Below are positions 41,326 through 48,509 of a DNA stretch of 48,509 nt, one piece after another. The notes beneath the pieces were generated by a model. The model had not been told where the DNA came from and searched no databases. It saw nothing but the letters and a program-made list of their open reading frames with translations. Where the stretch lies: contig CABQHT010000011.1 in assembly GCA_902464035.1 (NCBI GenBank), forward strand, positions 1 to 48,509, given 5' to 3'. Origin of the DNA: an uncultured Collinsella sp. (GTDB lineage: Bacteria; Actinomycetota; Coriobacteriia; Coriobacteriales; Coriobacteriaceae). Numbering within the stretch: position 1 is the stretch's first letter; each line of letters starts with the position of its first letter. The position numbers and the translations under genes were made by a program.

Positions 41326-43518
41326 TTATGAAGCGTCGGCGGCTATGTGCGCAAGCGCCTCTACGAGCTCCTGTGCACTCACAGGCTTGCTCAGATGCGC
41401 GTCCATGCCCGCCTCGCGCGAAAGCCTACGGTCGTCGGCAAAGGCGTTGGCGCTCACGGCAATGATCGGCGTGGTCGCGGCGTCCTCGCGATCGAGCGCT
41501 CGAATCTGACGCGTGGCCTCAAGCCCATCGATGCCCGGCATCATGATGTCCATCAGCACCACGTCGTACTCGTACGGCTCGCTCGCGGCAAACGTCTCGA
41601 CGGCAGACTCGCCGTCCTTAGCATGCACCACGATGGCGCCGGCACGGTCGAGCGTAAACTGTGCGATCTCGGCATTCAGGTCGTTATCCTCTACGAGCAA
41701 AACGCGCAGGCCCCGAACTGCATCGACGTCGACCGCATCCACACGAACTGCCTGAGGAATATCGGAGCGCTTGCACTGCTCAAACGGCAGGCGGATGGTA
41801 AACGCCGTCCCCTGCCCCAAGGTACTCGTAAAGCTCATGGTTCCGCCCATAAGCTCGACCAGCTGCTTGGCGATAGACGCGCCCAGGCCAGTTCCCGACG
41901 AAGCGCCTTCCACCTGTTGCTCCTCGCGGCTAAACGGCTCGTAGAGGTGCTGTTGGAACTCCTCGCTCATGCCAATACCGTTATCGGCGATCGTGTATTC
42001 ATAGATGGGAACGCCATCTACCGGCTCTACCTCGCGACACGCCAGGCGCACATAGCCGCCCCGACGGTTGTACTTGACGGCATTACCGGCAATATTGACC
42101 AACAAGCGCTTGAGGTGCGTCACGCTCACCCGAGCATAGGGATGATCGAGCGTTTGCTGGTCGCAGATAATTGTCACCAGGCGCTCCTCGGCCTGGCGCT
42201 CCAGAATATCGCTCACTTCGCGGTTGAGGGCCACCAAATTTGTGGGCACCAGATTCAGGTCAACCTGCCCGCTCTCCAAACGGCTCATATCGAGTGCCTC
42301 GTTCGCAAGGTCGAGCAACAAGCCCGATGCCGTCCAGATCTTTGAGCGGCACTCGGTCTGCTTTTGCAAGTCGCCCGCGTTGGCATTGCCCACCTCGACC
42401 ATACCGCGAATGCCGTTGATAGGCGTGCGCAGGTCGTGACTCATACGACGCAGAAACTCCGTCTTTGCAGAGTTGGCAGACGAGGCCTCGCGCGCTGCCT
42501 TTGCCAGCTTGTCGCCATAGTCGCGCTCCTGCACCAACAGGTCGGTCAGGCGTTGGCGCTCTGCATGGCGGCGTACCAACGCTGTTGCGGCTATAGCGCC
42601 GCCGTAGAGCACCAACACGCTGGCAACTACAACTGCGACGGTTTCAAAGTAACGCCGCGCGGAAGTGTAGGTGTACACGTAGAATTGGCGTGCTTTACCA
42701 AAAGTGCCCAGATACCACTCGCCGTTGGCGTTGACCAAACTAACCTTACCGGCCAGGCAGCGTTCCTTAATACCGTCGACTATGGTGGCGTCTGTCACAG
42801 GCAAAACGAATGCGCCCGACGTGGTGGGTTCAACGGCATTAGTCGCAACAACCTTGTCATCGTTTTCGATCACGATATTGCCGCTATCGATGGTTTCATA
42901 ACCACCGAGCAAGCTCTGCAACTTGAGCGTATTGCTCGCGACCGCCTTGGCACTCTGGTGCCTTACCGCGATAACGACACCCTCGCCGTCCCGCCGAGTC
43001 ACGCAGCCAATGTCTGCGACCGAATCGTCCGCAAGCGTGATGCGGGCGGAATAGGACTTAAGCGGATGGGCCGCCACCTCCAGCACAGGTGCTTCTTTGA
43101 GATGCGCAGCGAGCGATTCGTATCCTACGTCATCCGTCGAGGACTCGGACACCAAGTTGCCCGATGCGTCCGTCACGATCAGCGCGCTCACGTTGAACTG
43201 GTCGGCATATTGTTGTAGCGTGGCGTTATCCACCGAGCCGTCGCGCTCCATATCGCGCGCTACCTCTCCGGCAATCTCCATAACGCGAATCAGGGTTTTG
43301 GTCGCATAGGCGCTGTTGAACGCATCGTAGGAAAGGCTCTGCGTCGCCACGTAATCGACAACGTTGGCAAAGCGCTGCTCGGCCTGGGCCGTCGTGTAAC
43401 CGTAGCTCATCATGCCGGCAACAACCGAGAGCGCTATCCCCAACAGAACGGCGAGGAGCCATAGCCGAGCCGAACGATCGCCCCGCTCCTCTACGGTGTG
43501 GTCGGGCACATCAATCAT
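41326..43518 (-). CDS. hybrid sensor histidine kinase with receiver domain
   Basis: A 730-residue membrane kinase. An N-terminal helix (about 19-40, WLLAVLLGIALSVVAGMMSY), an extracellular region of about 240 residues (45-285) of Cache-like appearance, and a second helix (about 291-312, VAVVVASVLVLYGGAIAATA). Then a coiled region, HisKA with phosphoacceptor His361 in MSHDLRTPING, an HATPase domain (NIAGNAVKYNRRGG, DNGIGMS, GTGLGASIAKQLVELMGG) and a receiver domain with Asp657 in LMDIMMPGIDG. Its start overlaps the end of the binding-protein gene (ATGA), so both are made together and the lipoprotein probably delivers a ligand signal to this kinase. No separate response regulator lies nearby. 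Confidence 0.9.
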   Translation of the reverse strand: MIDVPDHTVEERGDRSARLWLLAVLLGIALSVVAGMMSYGYTTAQAEQRFANVVDYVATQSLSYDAFNSAYATKTLIRVMEIAGEVARDMERDGSVDNATLQQYADQFNVSALIVTDASGNLVSESSTDDVGYESLAAHLKEAPVLEVAAHPLKSYSARITLADDSVADIGCVTRRDGEGVVIAVRHQSAKAVASNTLKLQSLLGGYETIDSGNIVIENDDKVVATNAVEPTTSGAFVLPVTDATIVDGIKERCLAGKVSLVNANGEWYLGTFGKARQFYVYTYTSARRYFETVAVVVASVLVLYGGAIAATALVRRHAERQRLTDLLVQERDYGDKLAKAAREASSANSAKTEFLRRMSHDLRTPINGIRGMVEVGNANAGDLQKQTECRSKIWTASGLLLDLANEALDMSRLESGQVDLNLVPTNLVALNREVSDILERQAEERLVTIICDQQTLDHPYARVSVTHLKRLLVNIAGNAVKYNRRGGYVRLACREVEPVDGVPIYEYTIADNGIGMSEEFQQHLYEPFSREEQQVEGASSGTGLGASIAKQLVELMGGTMSFTSTLGQGTAFTIRLPFEQCKRSDIPQAVRVDAVDVDAVRGLRVLLVEDNDLNAEIAQFTLDRAGAIVVHAKDGESAVETFAASEPYEYDVVLMDIMMPGIDGLEATRQIRALDREDAATTPIIAVSANAFADDRRLSREAGMDAHLSKPVSAQELVEALAHIAADAS

Positions 43519-44384
43519 GACAGGCCCTCCATATTCAAAAACGGCGAAGGGTCATCAAAGTACTTTGACACCAGGCGTTCCATGGTGCCATCGGCAAGCA
43601 TTTCTTGGTAGGCATGGGTGAGCTTAACGTCGATGCCGCGCGTGTCGTTGATATCGAAAGCGGTGCCCAGACCAACCTCTAGCAGCGGCTCATTCAAAAT
43701 GCGATACGTCACGCCATAGTCTTTTTCGTAGGTGAGCAGCGAGGACTCATGCGCGGCGATGGCGTCGACCAGACCCTCGACGAGTGCCGGGTTCAGGTAC
43801 GAGCGGTCCGAAAAGCTGTAGAGCTCCTTGATCTGCGGAACGTTTTCATTGGTACGGTTGAGCAAAATGTCCTCGGGCTTGGTGGTGGACTGTACCGCCA
43901 CGACCTTGCCCTCAAGATCGGCAAGCGTGTAGATATCGCTCTCGGGATCGACGGCAACCACCTGGCGGCTTGCGAGGTACGGGCCGGCCCAGCGATACTC
44001 GCTTTCGCGACCCGTCATACTAAAGCTACCCATGACGCAATCGAGCTCGCCGCTCGCCAGCAGCTCTTTCTTCTTTTCCCAGTCGATCAGCTGGTATTTT
44101 GGCTTGTAACCAATGCGGGCCAGCGCCTCGGTCAAAATCTCGACATCCAGGCCAACGATATCGCCGTACTCATCGCTATACACAAATGGTGGGTAGAGGT
44201 CGCTTCCGACGTTGAGCGTCTTAAGGCTGTCGTCTTTGACCTGCGAGGAGGCCGAGTCTTCTAATGCGGATGTCGGGGCTCCGTTATTCGACTCGGAACA
44301 GCCAGCTATCGCCACGACAAAGACGCTCACCACTGCAAGCGCAACAAACAACGATATGGCAAGCGGGCGACGAGGCCTTTTCAT
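43515..44384 (-). CDS. solute-binding lipoprotein (SBP_bac_3)
   Basis: A 289-residue lipoprotein. Signal sequence RRPLAISLFVALAVVSVFVV with lipobox VAIAGC, then a type 3 (amino-acid-type) binding domain: LNVGSDLYPPFVYSDEYGDI, the GLDVEILTEALARIGY segment, DCVMGSFSMTGRESEY and the C-terminal TRGIDVKLTHAYQEMLADGT. No ABC permease or ATPase gene is nearby; the gene instead overlaps the kinase gene by 4 nt. This suggests a ligand-sensing rather than a transport role. GGAG precedes the ATG. Confidence 0.88.
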   Translation of the reverse strand: MKRPRRPLAISLFVALAVVSVFVVAIAGCSESNNGAPTSALEDSASSQVKDDSLKTLNVGSDLYPPFVYSDEYGDIVGLDVEILTEALARIGYKPKYQLIDWEKKKELLASGELDCVMGSFSMTGRESEYRWAGPYLASRQVVAVDPESDIYTLADLEGKVVAVQSTTKPEDILLNRTNENVPQIKELYSFSDRSYLNPALVEGLVDAIAAHESSLLTYEKDYGVTYRILNEPLLEVGLGTAFDINDTRGIDVKLTHAYQEMLADGTMERLVSKYFDDPSPFLNMEGLS

Positions 44385-44529
44385 CGAGCTCCAGACAATC
44401 CTGTTTACAGACTCAAGTGAAAAAAATAATAGCAGACGGAACCGCGCTCGCGCTCAATGGTTAACAGGCGCTTTACCATATGGGGCCTTCCGGCCAGCCT
44501 GGCAGAAAAGCCCCACGTGCAGCGCTTAC

Positions 44530-45744
44530 TTACCGTGCATTAAAAACGTAGCGGTCCAGGCGCTCACACGCCTCCTTTACCCGCGAAAGCGGCAGTGCCA
44601 GATTCACGCGGATGTGACAGGGCCCGTGGAACGGACGGCCGTCCTGATACCCCACGCCCACGCGCGCCCCCTCGTCGAGCAACCACTGAATATCGCGGCC
44701 ACGCTCGCGACACCACTCGGTGCAGTCCAGAAACACCATGTAGGTGCCCTGCGGACGCGAATAGGACACGCCCTCAAAATGCTCGTCCACGTAATCGCAG
44801 AAGTAGTCAATGTTGCCCTGGATGACCTGATTGAGCTCATCGATCCACTCGTAGCCCTGCGGCTGGTAGGCGCCGATAAGCGCATGCATGGAGAGGACGT
44901 TCATCTCGTTGTAGTGGGTCTTGTTGGACACGGCGCTCACGCGGTCGCGCAGCGTCTCGTTATAGATGATGTGATAGCTGCCGACCAGGCCCGCCAGGTT
45001 GAACGTCTTACTGGGCGCATAGAGGGCAACCGTGCGCATGCGGGCATCCTCGCTCACCGACTGCGTCGGGATATGCTTGTGACCCGGCAGGATGATATCG
45101 GACCAAATCTCATCCGAGATCACCACGCAATCGTGCTGGCGATAGATGTCCATGGCACGTTCGATCTCGTCGCGTTCCCACACACGGCCGCAGGGATTAT
45201 GCGGCGAGCAGAACACCGCGGCATGGATGTGGTTTTGGGCGAGCTTTTGCTCCATGTCCTCAAAGTCCATGCGCCACACGCCCTGGTCGTCGAGTTTAAG
45301 CGGGCTGTGGACAATGCGATAGCCCGCGGCCTCGATGGACTTGGTAAAGCCGATGTAGGTGGGACTGTGGACCAGCACCGCATCGCCCGGCTGGACATAT
45401 GCGCGCAACGTCGACACGACACCGCCCAGTACGCCGTTTTCGTAGCCGATATGCTCAGGGAGCAGGCCTTCGACGCCATTACGGCGGGTCTGCCATTCGA
45501 TGATGCGGTCGAAGTACTCGTCGCGCGGATTGAAATAGCCAAACATGGGATGCTGGGCGCGCTGAATGATGTACTCCTGGACCGTGGGCACCGTGGCAAA
45601 GTTCATGTCCGCTACCCACATGGGGATGCGGTCGAAGCCCTCGTCGGGTGCGTTCGGAGCCATGCCGGGAATTTCTCCCCAGGAGTCAACGGCGATGGCG
45701 TCCATGCCGTGGCGGTCGATAAGCGAGGTAAAGTCGTATTTCAT
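44530..45744 (-). CDS. MalY/PatB-family C-S lyase (aminotransferase class I/II fold)
   Basis: A 404-residue PLP enzyme of the MalY/PatB cystathionine beta-lyase type. N-terminal PMWVADMNFATVPTVQ is the family signature; then GYFNPRDEYFD, SPTYIGF, FCSPHNPCGRVW, the SDEIWSDI Asp that contacts the PLP ring nitrogen, and SKTFNLAGL with the Schiff-base Lys; the C-terminal IRVNLALPLSRV supplies the substrate carboxylate Arg. It probably cleaves cystathionine, cysteine or related thioethers to pyruvate, ammonia and a thiol. The ATG at 45744 follows GGGAG; the frame is open to 45813. Stand-alone. Confidence 0.9.
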   Translation of the reverse strand: MKYDFTSLIDRHGMDAIAVDSWGEIPGMAPNAPDEGFDRIPMWVADMNFATVPTVQEYIIQRAQHPMFGYFNPRDEYFDRIIEWQTRRNGVEGLLPEHIGYENGVLGGVVSTLRAYVQPGDAVLVHSPTYIGFTKSIEAAGYRIVHSPLKLDDQGVWRMDFEDMEQKLAQNHIHAAVFCSPHNPCGRVWERDEIERAMDIYRQHDCVVISDEIWSDIILPGHKHIPTQSVSEDARMRTVALYAPSKTFNLAGLVGSYHIIYNETLRDRVSAVSNKTHYNEMNVLSMHALIGAYQPQGYEWIDELNQVIQGNIDYFCDYVDEHFEGVSYSRPQGTYMVFLDCTEWCRERGRDIQWLLDEGARVGVGYQDGRPFHGPCHIRVNLALPLSRVKEACERLDRYVFNAR

Positions 45745-45855
45745 GCTGAGCTCCCGTGCAAAGTGATTGTTTTGGTAGGCGTTATTGTCCACCAGCATGG
45801 GCGGTTTTGGCATGGGGTTTGGCGTTGAATTTGGCGGGTGCGGACGAGTAGCTGG

Positions 45856-46593
45856 TTAGTCTCGCGCGTCGTTGATGGCGGTTATCGTCAACCTGGTTCC
45901 GTCGACCGTAAACGATATGTCAAGCCCAGCGTAAGCCAAATGGTAAACGCGGTTTGGCTCGTGTTTGCTACCCGCACGGCGCGGATCTTGGCGAAGGACC
46001 TCGACCAAGCCGGGGAGCTTTGCAGGCGGGACCGTATCTTTCAGCGCTTGTGGGAACTCAACATCGAGCTCTTGCCACGGCGCGTCCTCAATCCAGCCGC
46101 CCGTCGCATCCGGGTGACAGTCGGCAAATGGAATGTAGGGCTTGATGTCGTAGATGGGCGTGCCGTCGCGCAGGTCGGCCCCCAGCACATGGATGATGGG
46201 ACCATCGTCGGTGAGCTCGACACGATCAAGCTTGACGCAGGTGAGCCCGATGGGATTAGGGCGAAACGGACTGCGTGTGGCAAACACGCCCACACGCTCG
46301 GCTCCACCCAAACGCGGCGGGCGCACGGTTTTCGACCATTTTGCGTTGGTGCCGGACCTGTCCTGCGTTTTGGCATCGGCGGCTATGTCCTTAGCCGTGC
46401 CGCCGGGCGTTCCGTTTTCGAAGCACCACAGCAGCCATAGGTGAGAGAAAGAATCCAGGCCCTCAACCGCTGCGTTGGAGGCAAATTCCGGCTCAAAGAC
46501 GATGCGCCCCTGCAGATGGGGCGCCAAAAAACTGTTGCGCGGAATGCCGAACTTCTGCGGCAGGTCGGTATGTATGTGTGCGATAGGTTCCAT
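45856..46593 (-). CDS. trmO: tRNA (N6-threonylcarbamoyl-A37-N6)-methyltransferase TrmO
   Basis: SAM-dependent enzyme that adds a methyl group to t6A37 of threonine tRNAs. The TrmO (YaeB/VirR-like) pattern is clear: IAHIHTDLPQKFGIPRNSFL, GLDSFSHLWLLWCF, FATRSPFRPNPIGLTCVKLD, DLRDGTPIYDIKPYIPFAD, then the C-terminal LRQDPRRAGSKHE. Length 245 residues. The start could be at 46593 (EPIAHIH) or three codons earlier at 46602; neither has a good ribosome site. The open frame runs to 47556 on this strand only because of the antisense gene. Divergent from the XRE-TipAS gene. Confidence 0.92.
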   Translation of the reverse strand: MEPIAHIHTDLPQKFGIPRNSFLAPHLQGRIVFEPEFASNAAVEGLDSFSHLWLLWCFENGTPGGTAKDIAADAKTQDRSGTNAKWSKTVRPPRLGGAERVGVFATRSPFRPNPIGLTCVKLDRVELTDDGPIIHVLGADLRDGTPIYDIKPYIPFADCHPDATGGWIEDAPWQELDVEFPQALKDTVPPAKLPGLVEVLRQDPRRAGSKHEPNRVYHLAYAGLDISFTVDGTRLTITAINDARD

Positions 46594-46734
46594 GCCGGTC
46601 ATTGTACGGCATGGAGGTGTGGGGCGTTGCGCGCAATTCTTCGCCGCGGTCCCCCGTCGTGCAACCAACGGTTGCTTGGAAGGGCACATGCCGCCGCGTA
46701 TGCTTAAGCCATCAACCAGCAGAAAGGAGCCGTT

Positions 46735-47562
46735 ATGGCCTTTGCAGAAAAGCTCATTGCTGTCCGTCGCGCCCATCACCTTACCCAGGAGCAGCTCGCC
46801 GCCAAGCTCTTCGTCACACGCCAGGCCATCAGCCGTTGGGAACGCGGCGAGGTCACACCGGGCATCGACATGATGAAGCTCATTGCCGCTGTGACCGGCG
46901 AGCCACTGTCTCACCTGCTCGAAATGCCCGAGCACTATTGCCAGAGCTGCGGCATGATACTCACGCCCGACGACTGCGCCACCGATGCCGCGGGCACCGC
47001 GACCGACCATTACTGCAAGTGGTGCTACGACCACGGCAAGTACACCTACGAGACCACGATGGAGGCCATGATTGAGGATTGCGCCCCGCGCCTGGCACAA
47101 AACACCGGTATGTCGCTCGACGAAGCCGTCTCGCTCATGGGCGCCGTGCTGCCGCAACTGGAGCGCTGGCGTACCGTGCAGGAAAACGAGGAGCGCTACG
47201 GTGCCGAGGCGCGAGCGCGCTATGGCGACGAGGCCGTCGATGCAGCAAACGAGGCACTGCTGGACATGGACCCCAAGACATGGAACGACATGAAGGAACT
47301 TGAACGCGCTATTCTGGGCCAGCTCTCGATCGCCATGGGCGACGGCGAACCGGATGGAAGCGAGGCGCGCAAGCTTGTCGCAATGCACCGTCGATGGATT
47401 GGCCTTAACTGGGGACACGAACCCCAAGACGAAGCATACCTGGGCCTCGCCCACGGCTATCTTGCCGATCAGCGCTTTATCGACTACTACGACAAGCCCT
47501 GCGGCGCCGGCGCCACGGCGTTTCTGGTTCAGGCGATCGAGTCGCCGTCGGCTCACGCATAG
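46735..47562 (+). CDS. XRE-family regulator with zinc ribbon and TipAS domain
   Basis: A 275-residue fusion. Residues 1-62 are an XRE helix-turn-helix (KLIAVRRAHHLTQEQLAAKL, VTRQAISRWERGEVTPGIDM). Residues about 65-105 match a small zinc ribbon (YCQSCGMIL ... CKWCYDHGKYTY), as in zf-ribbon_2. Residues about 105-270 resemble the TipAS thiopeptide-binding domain: NEERYGAEARARYGDEAVDA, W-rich MDPKTWNDM, and HRRWIGLNWGHEP ... DYYDKPCGAGATAFL. In Streptomyces, TipAS is joined to a MerR domain. AAAGGAG precedes the ATG. Binding of a drug-like peptide is a family inference. Confidence 0.8.
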   Translation: MAFAEKLIAVRRAHHLTQEQLAAKLFVTRQAISRWERGEVTPGIDMMKLIAAVTGEPLSHLLEMPEHYCQSCGMILTPDDCATDAAGTATDHYCKWCYDHGKYTYETTMEAMIEDCAPRLAQNTGMSLDEAVSLMGAVLPQLERWRTVQENEERYGAEARARYGDEAVDAANEALLDMDPKTWNDMKELERAILGQLSIAMGDGEPDGSEARKLVAMHRRWIGLNWGHEPQDEAYLGLAHGYLADQRFIDYYDKPCGAGATAFLVQAIESPSAHA

Positions 47563-47614
47563 ACCGCAGCGGCTTTGGGTATTTCAATCGAAACCTCAAC
47601 CGATTGGAGACACC

Positions 47615-47860
47615 ATGGCTACTGATCATGAACTCGCGCTCTACGTTATGACTGGCTGCCCGTATTGCATAAAGGTCAAGCGCTTTTTGGCCGATAACGA
47701 CGTGACCATTCCCGAGCGCAATATCTCGACCGATTCCGATGCCGAGCAGACGCTCATCGCCGTCGGCGGAAAGCGCCAGGTTCCCTGCCTGTTCATTGAC
47801 GGCGAGCCACTCTACGAATCGAGCGACATCATCGCATGGGTACAGGAGAACCTGCTCTAG
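47615..47860 (+). CDS. glutaredoxin-like protein
   Basis: An 81-residue thioredoxin-fold protein with a glutaredoxin-type CPYC active site (MTGCPYCIKVKRFL) and the cis-Pro segment KRQVPCLFIDGEPLYESSDI. It should reduce disulfides or glutathione-like mixed disulfides; since Coriobacteriia generally lack a known glutathione pathway, the real partner is uncertain. GGAGACACC precedes the ATG. It follows the XRE-TipAS gene after about 50 nt and may be in its operon. Confidence 0.85.
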   Translation: MATDHELALYVMTGCPYCIKVKRFLADNDVTIPERNISTDSDAEQTLIAVGGKRQVPCLFIDGEPLYESSDIIAWVQENLL

Positions 47861-47861
47861 C

Positions 47862-47888
47862 ACTCATTGGGGACGCACTTAAATGAGT
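47862..47888. repeat. TCATTGGGGACG palindromic repeat, first copy
   Basis: ACTCATT (47862-47868) pairs with AATGAGT (47882-47888) around GGGGACGCACTTA. Same family as the repeat at 24177. Directly after the glutaredoxin stop. Confidence 0.6.
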
Positions 47889-47893
47889 AGTTT

Positions 47894-48509
47894 CACTCAT
47901 TGGGTGTTCCTATAGTTTTGTCAACCGTCGGGGCTACTCCCGGTAGGGCACCCGGTCGCGCATCACGGCGTATATCGCCCTGAGCCGCTTCCTCGCGACG
48001 GCCTTGAGCGCCCGCCCGTGCCCCATGCCCCGCGCCCTGCAGGCCCGGTAGCACTCGCCGTAGCGCCCCGAGGACCTCACCAGGCTGTTGCACGAGAAGA
48101 TCAGCAGGGACTTGAGCCTCGCGTCGCCGCGCCTGGACGCCCTGACCGACCTCACCGACGTGCCGGAGCTCCTCACCCTCGGGGCTATGCCGCAGTACGA
48201 GGCCAGGTGGTCGTGGTCCGGGAACCTCCCGATGTCGACCGACACCGCGAGCTGCGCCGCGGTCCTCGGGCCGATGCCGGGCACGGTGAGCAGGCACGCG
48301 TAGGTCTCGTCGCCCTCGAGCAGCGCCGCCGTCTCGGCCTCGAGGGCCCCGGCCTCGTCGAGGGCCTCCGATATCCGGGCGGCCAGGAACCTGACCTGCC
48401 TGTTCTCGGCCTCGACGAGCGCCGGCGGGGGCGCGGTGGAGGCGGCCGCGGCCTCCCCGGCGGCCTCGGCCCGCGGGCCCCCGGCCCCGGAGCGGGCGAT
48501 CCCCCACGC
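47894..48509 (-). mobile_element. IS110-family insertion sequence, one end
   Basis: A second repeat copy starts at 47894 (CACTCATTGGG) and breaks off at about 47904. Beyond this lies very GC-rich DNA coding for an IS110-type transposase; the rest of the element is outside the window. No terminal inverted repeat is visible, as expected for the family. Boundary inferred from the broken repeat. Confidence 0.6.
47934..48509 (-). CDS. IS110-family transposase, C-terminal part (runs off the window)
   Basis: The frame is open to the window edge; only the C-terminal 191 residues are seen. It shows the Transposase_20 domain (PF02371) order: VPGIGPRTAAQLAVSVDIGR, then LASYCGIAPRVRSSGTSV, GDARLKSLLIFSCNSLV, and a C-terminal GRALKAVARKRLRAIYAVMR. 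The upstream part (ARISEALDEAGALEAETAAL) is an alpha-helical linker. The catalytic RuvC-like DEDD half and the start lie outside. The part is extremely GC-rich compared with the rest. IS110 elements use a DEDD transposase and a Ser-containing C-terminal domain and lack classical terminal repeats. Confidence 0.85.
   Translation of the reverse strand, partial: AWGIARSGAGGPRAEAAGEAAAASTAPPPALVEAENRQVRFLAARISEALDEAGALEAETAALLEGDETYACLLTVPGIGPRTAAQLAVSVDIGRFPDHDHLASYCGIAPRVRSSGTSVRSVRASRRGDARLKSLLIFSCNSLVRSSGRYGECYRACRARGMGHGRALKAVARKRLRAIYAVMRDRVPYRE

Noticed and set aside
46594..47556. N-terminal extension of trmO
   Set aside because: The extension is antisense to the XRE-TipAS gene and has no recognisable sequence; TrmO starts near 46593.

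Overview
The window looks like a chromosomal segment of a Coriobacteriia gut actinobacterium, most probably Collinsella or a close relative. This rests on the GC-rich coding sequence with strong AAGGAG ribosome binding sites, a TetM-like chromosomal GTPase, several GGDEF and hybrid-kinase genes, and many hairpin repeats between genes. No rRNA or tRNA gene was found. Most of the window is ordinary core or accessory chromosome with short operons on both strands.

Layout. 1-1980: thiamine salvage operon (thiM, a thiamine-binding protein, thiE) behind the tail of a TPP riboswitch and its terminator. 2082-2951: patatin-like lipase. 3276-7650: two paralogous c-di-GMP proteins. 7756-10836: flavodoxin-type oxidoreductase, an ArsC-fold protein without its catalytic cysteine, a COG0523 GTPase and trmL. 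10882-14459: AT-richer accessory island with a frameshifted gene, a DUF4230 membrane protein, an FxLYD-like lipoprotein and a serine recombinase. 14715-20437: UvrA-like ABC ATPase coupled to an AAA ATPase, then the TetM/TetO-like translation GTPase. 20743-24120: GNAT enzyme, a small Cys-rich protein, rsmJ, small membrane proteins and an RlmA-type methyltransferase. 24272-28422: MATE pump, LysR regulator with a divergent EamA exporter, ung. 28473-31655: SDR, a VUT queuosine-precursor transporter with a probable preQ1-I riboswitch, prfC.

31656-32221 is the strangest stretch. Eight copies of a 15-bp element (TCTCAATCTGTAACA and its reverse complement) alternate in orientation at an exact 40-bp step, giving four 15-bp-stem hairpins with homologous 25-nt loops. 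It lies between prfC and a YtrA-type GntR/ABC operon.

32222-37666: the GntR/ABC operon, an EamA exporter, a ClC-family channel, a LOG-family hydrolase and a potassium channel. 37929-44384: two related sensory systems face each other around an FMN-binding protein. One is a single polypeptide (two periplasmic binding domains fused to a hybrid kinase); the other is split into a solute-binding lipoprotein and a hybrid kinase with overlapping reading frames. 44530-47860: MalY/PatB-type C-S lyase, trmO, an XRE-zinc ribbon-TipAS regulator and a glutaredoxin. 47934 to the end: the C-terminal part of an IS110-family transposase that seems to have landed inside a palindromic intergenic repeat.

Palindromic repeats with a GGGAC/GTCCC core sit at gene 3' ends (10832, 14681, 18409, 37720); a second family (TCATTGGGGACG...AAATGA) occurs at 24177 and 47862. 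In two cases the repeat supplies the stop codon of the gene it follows.
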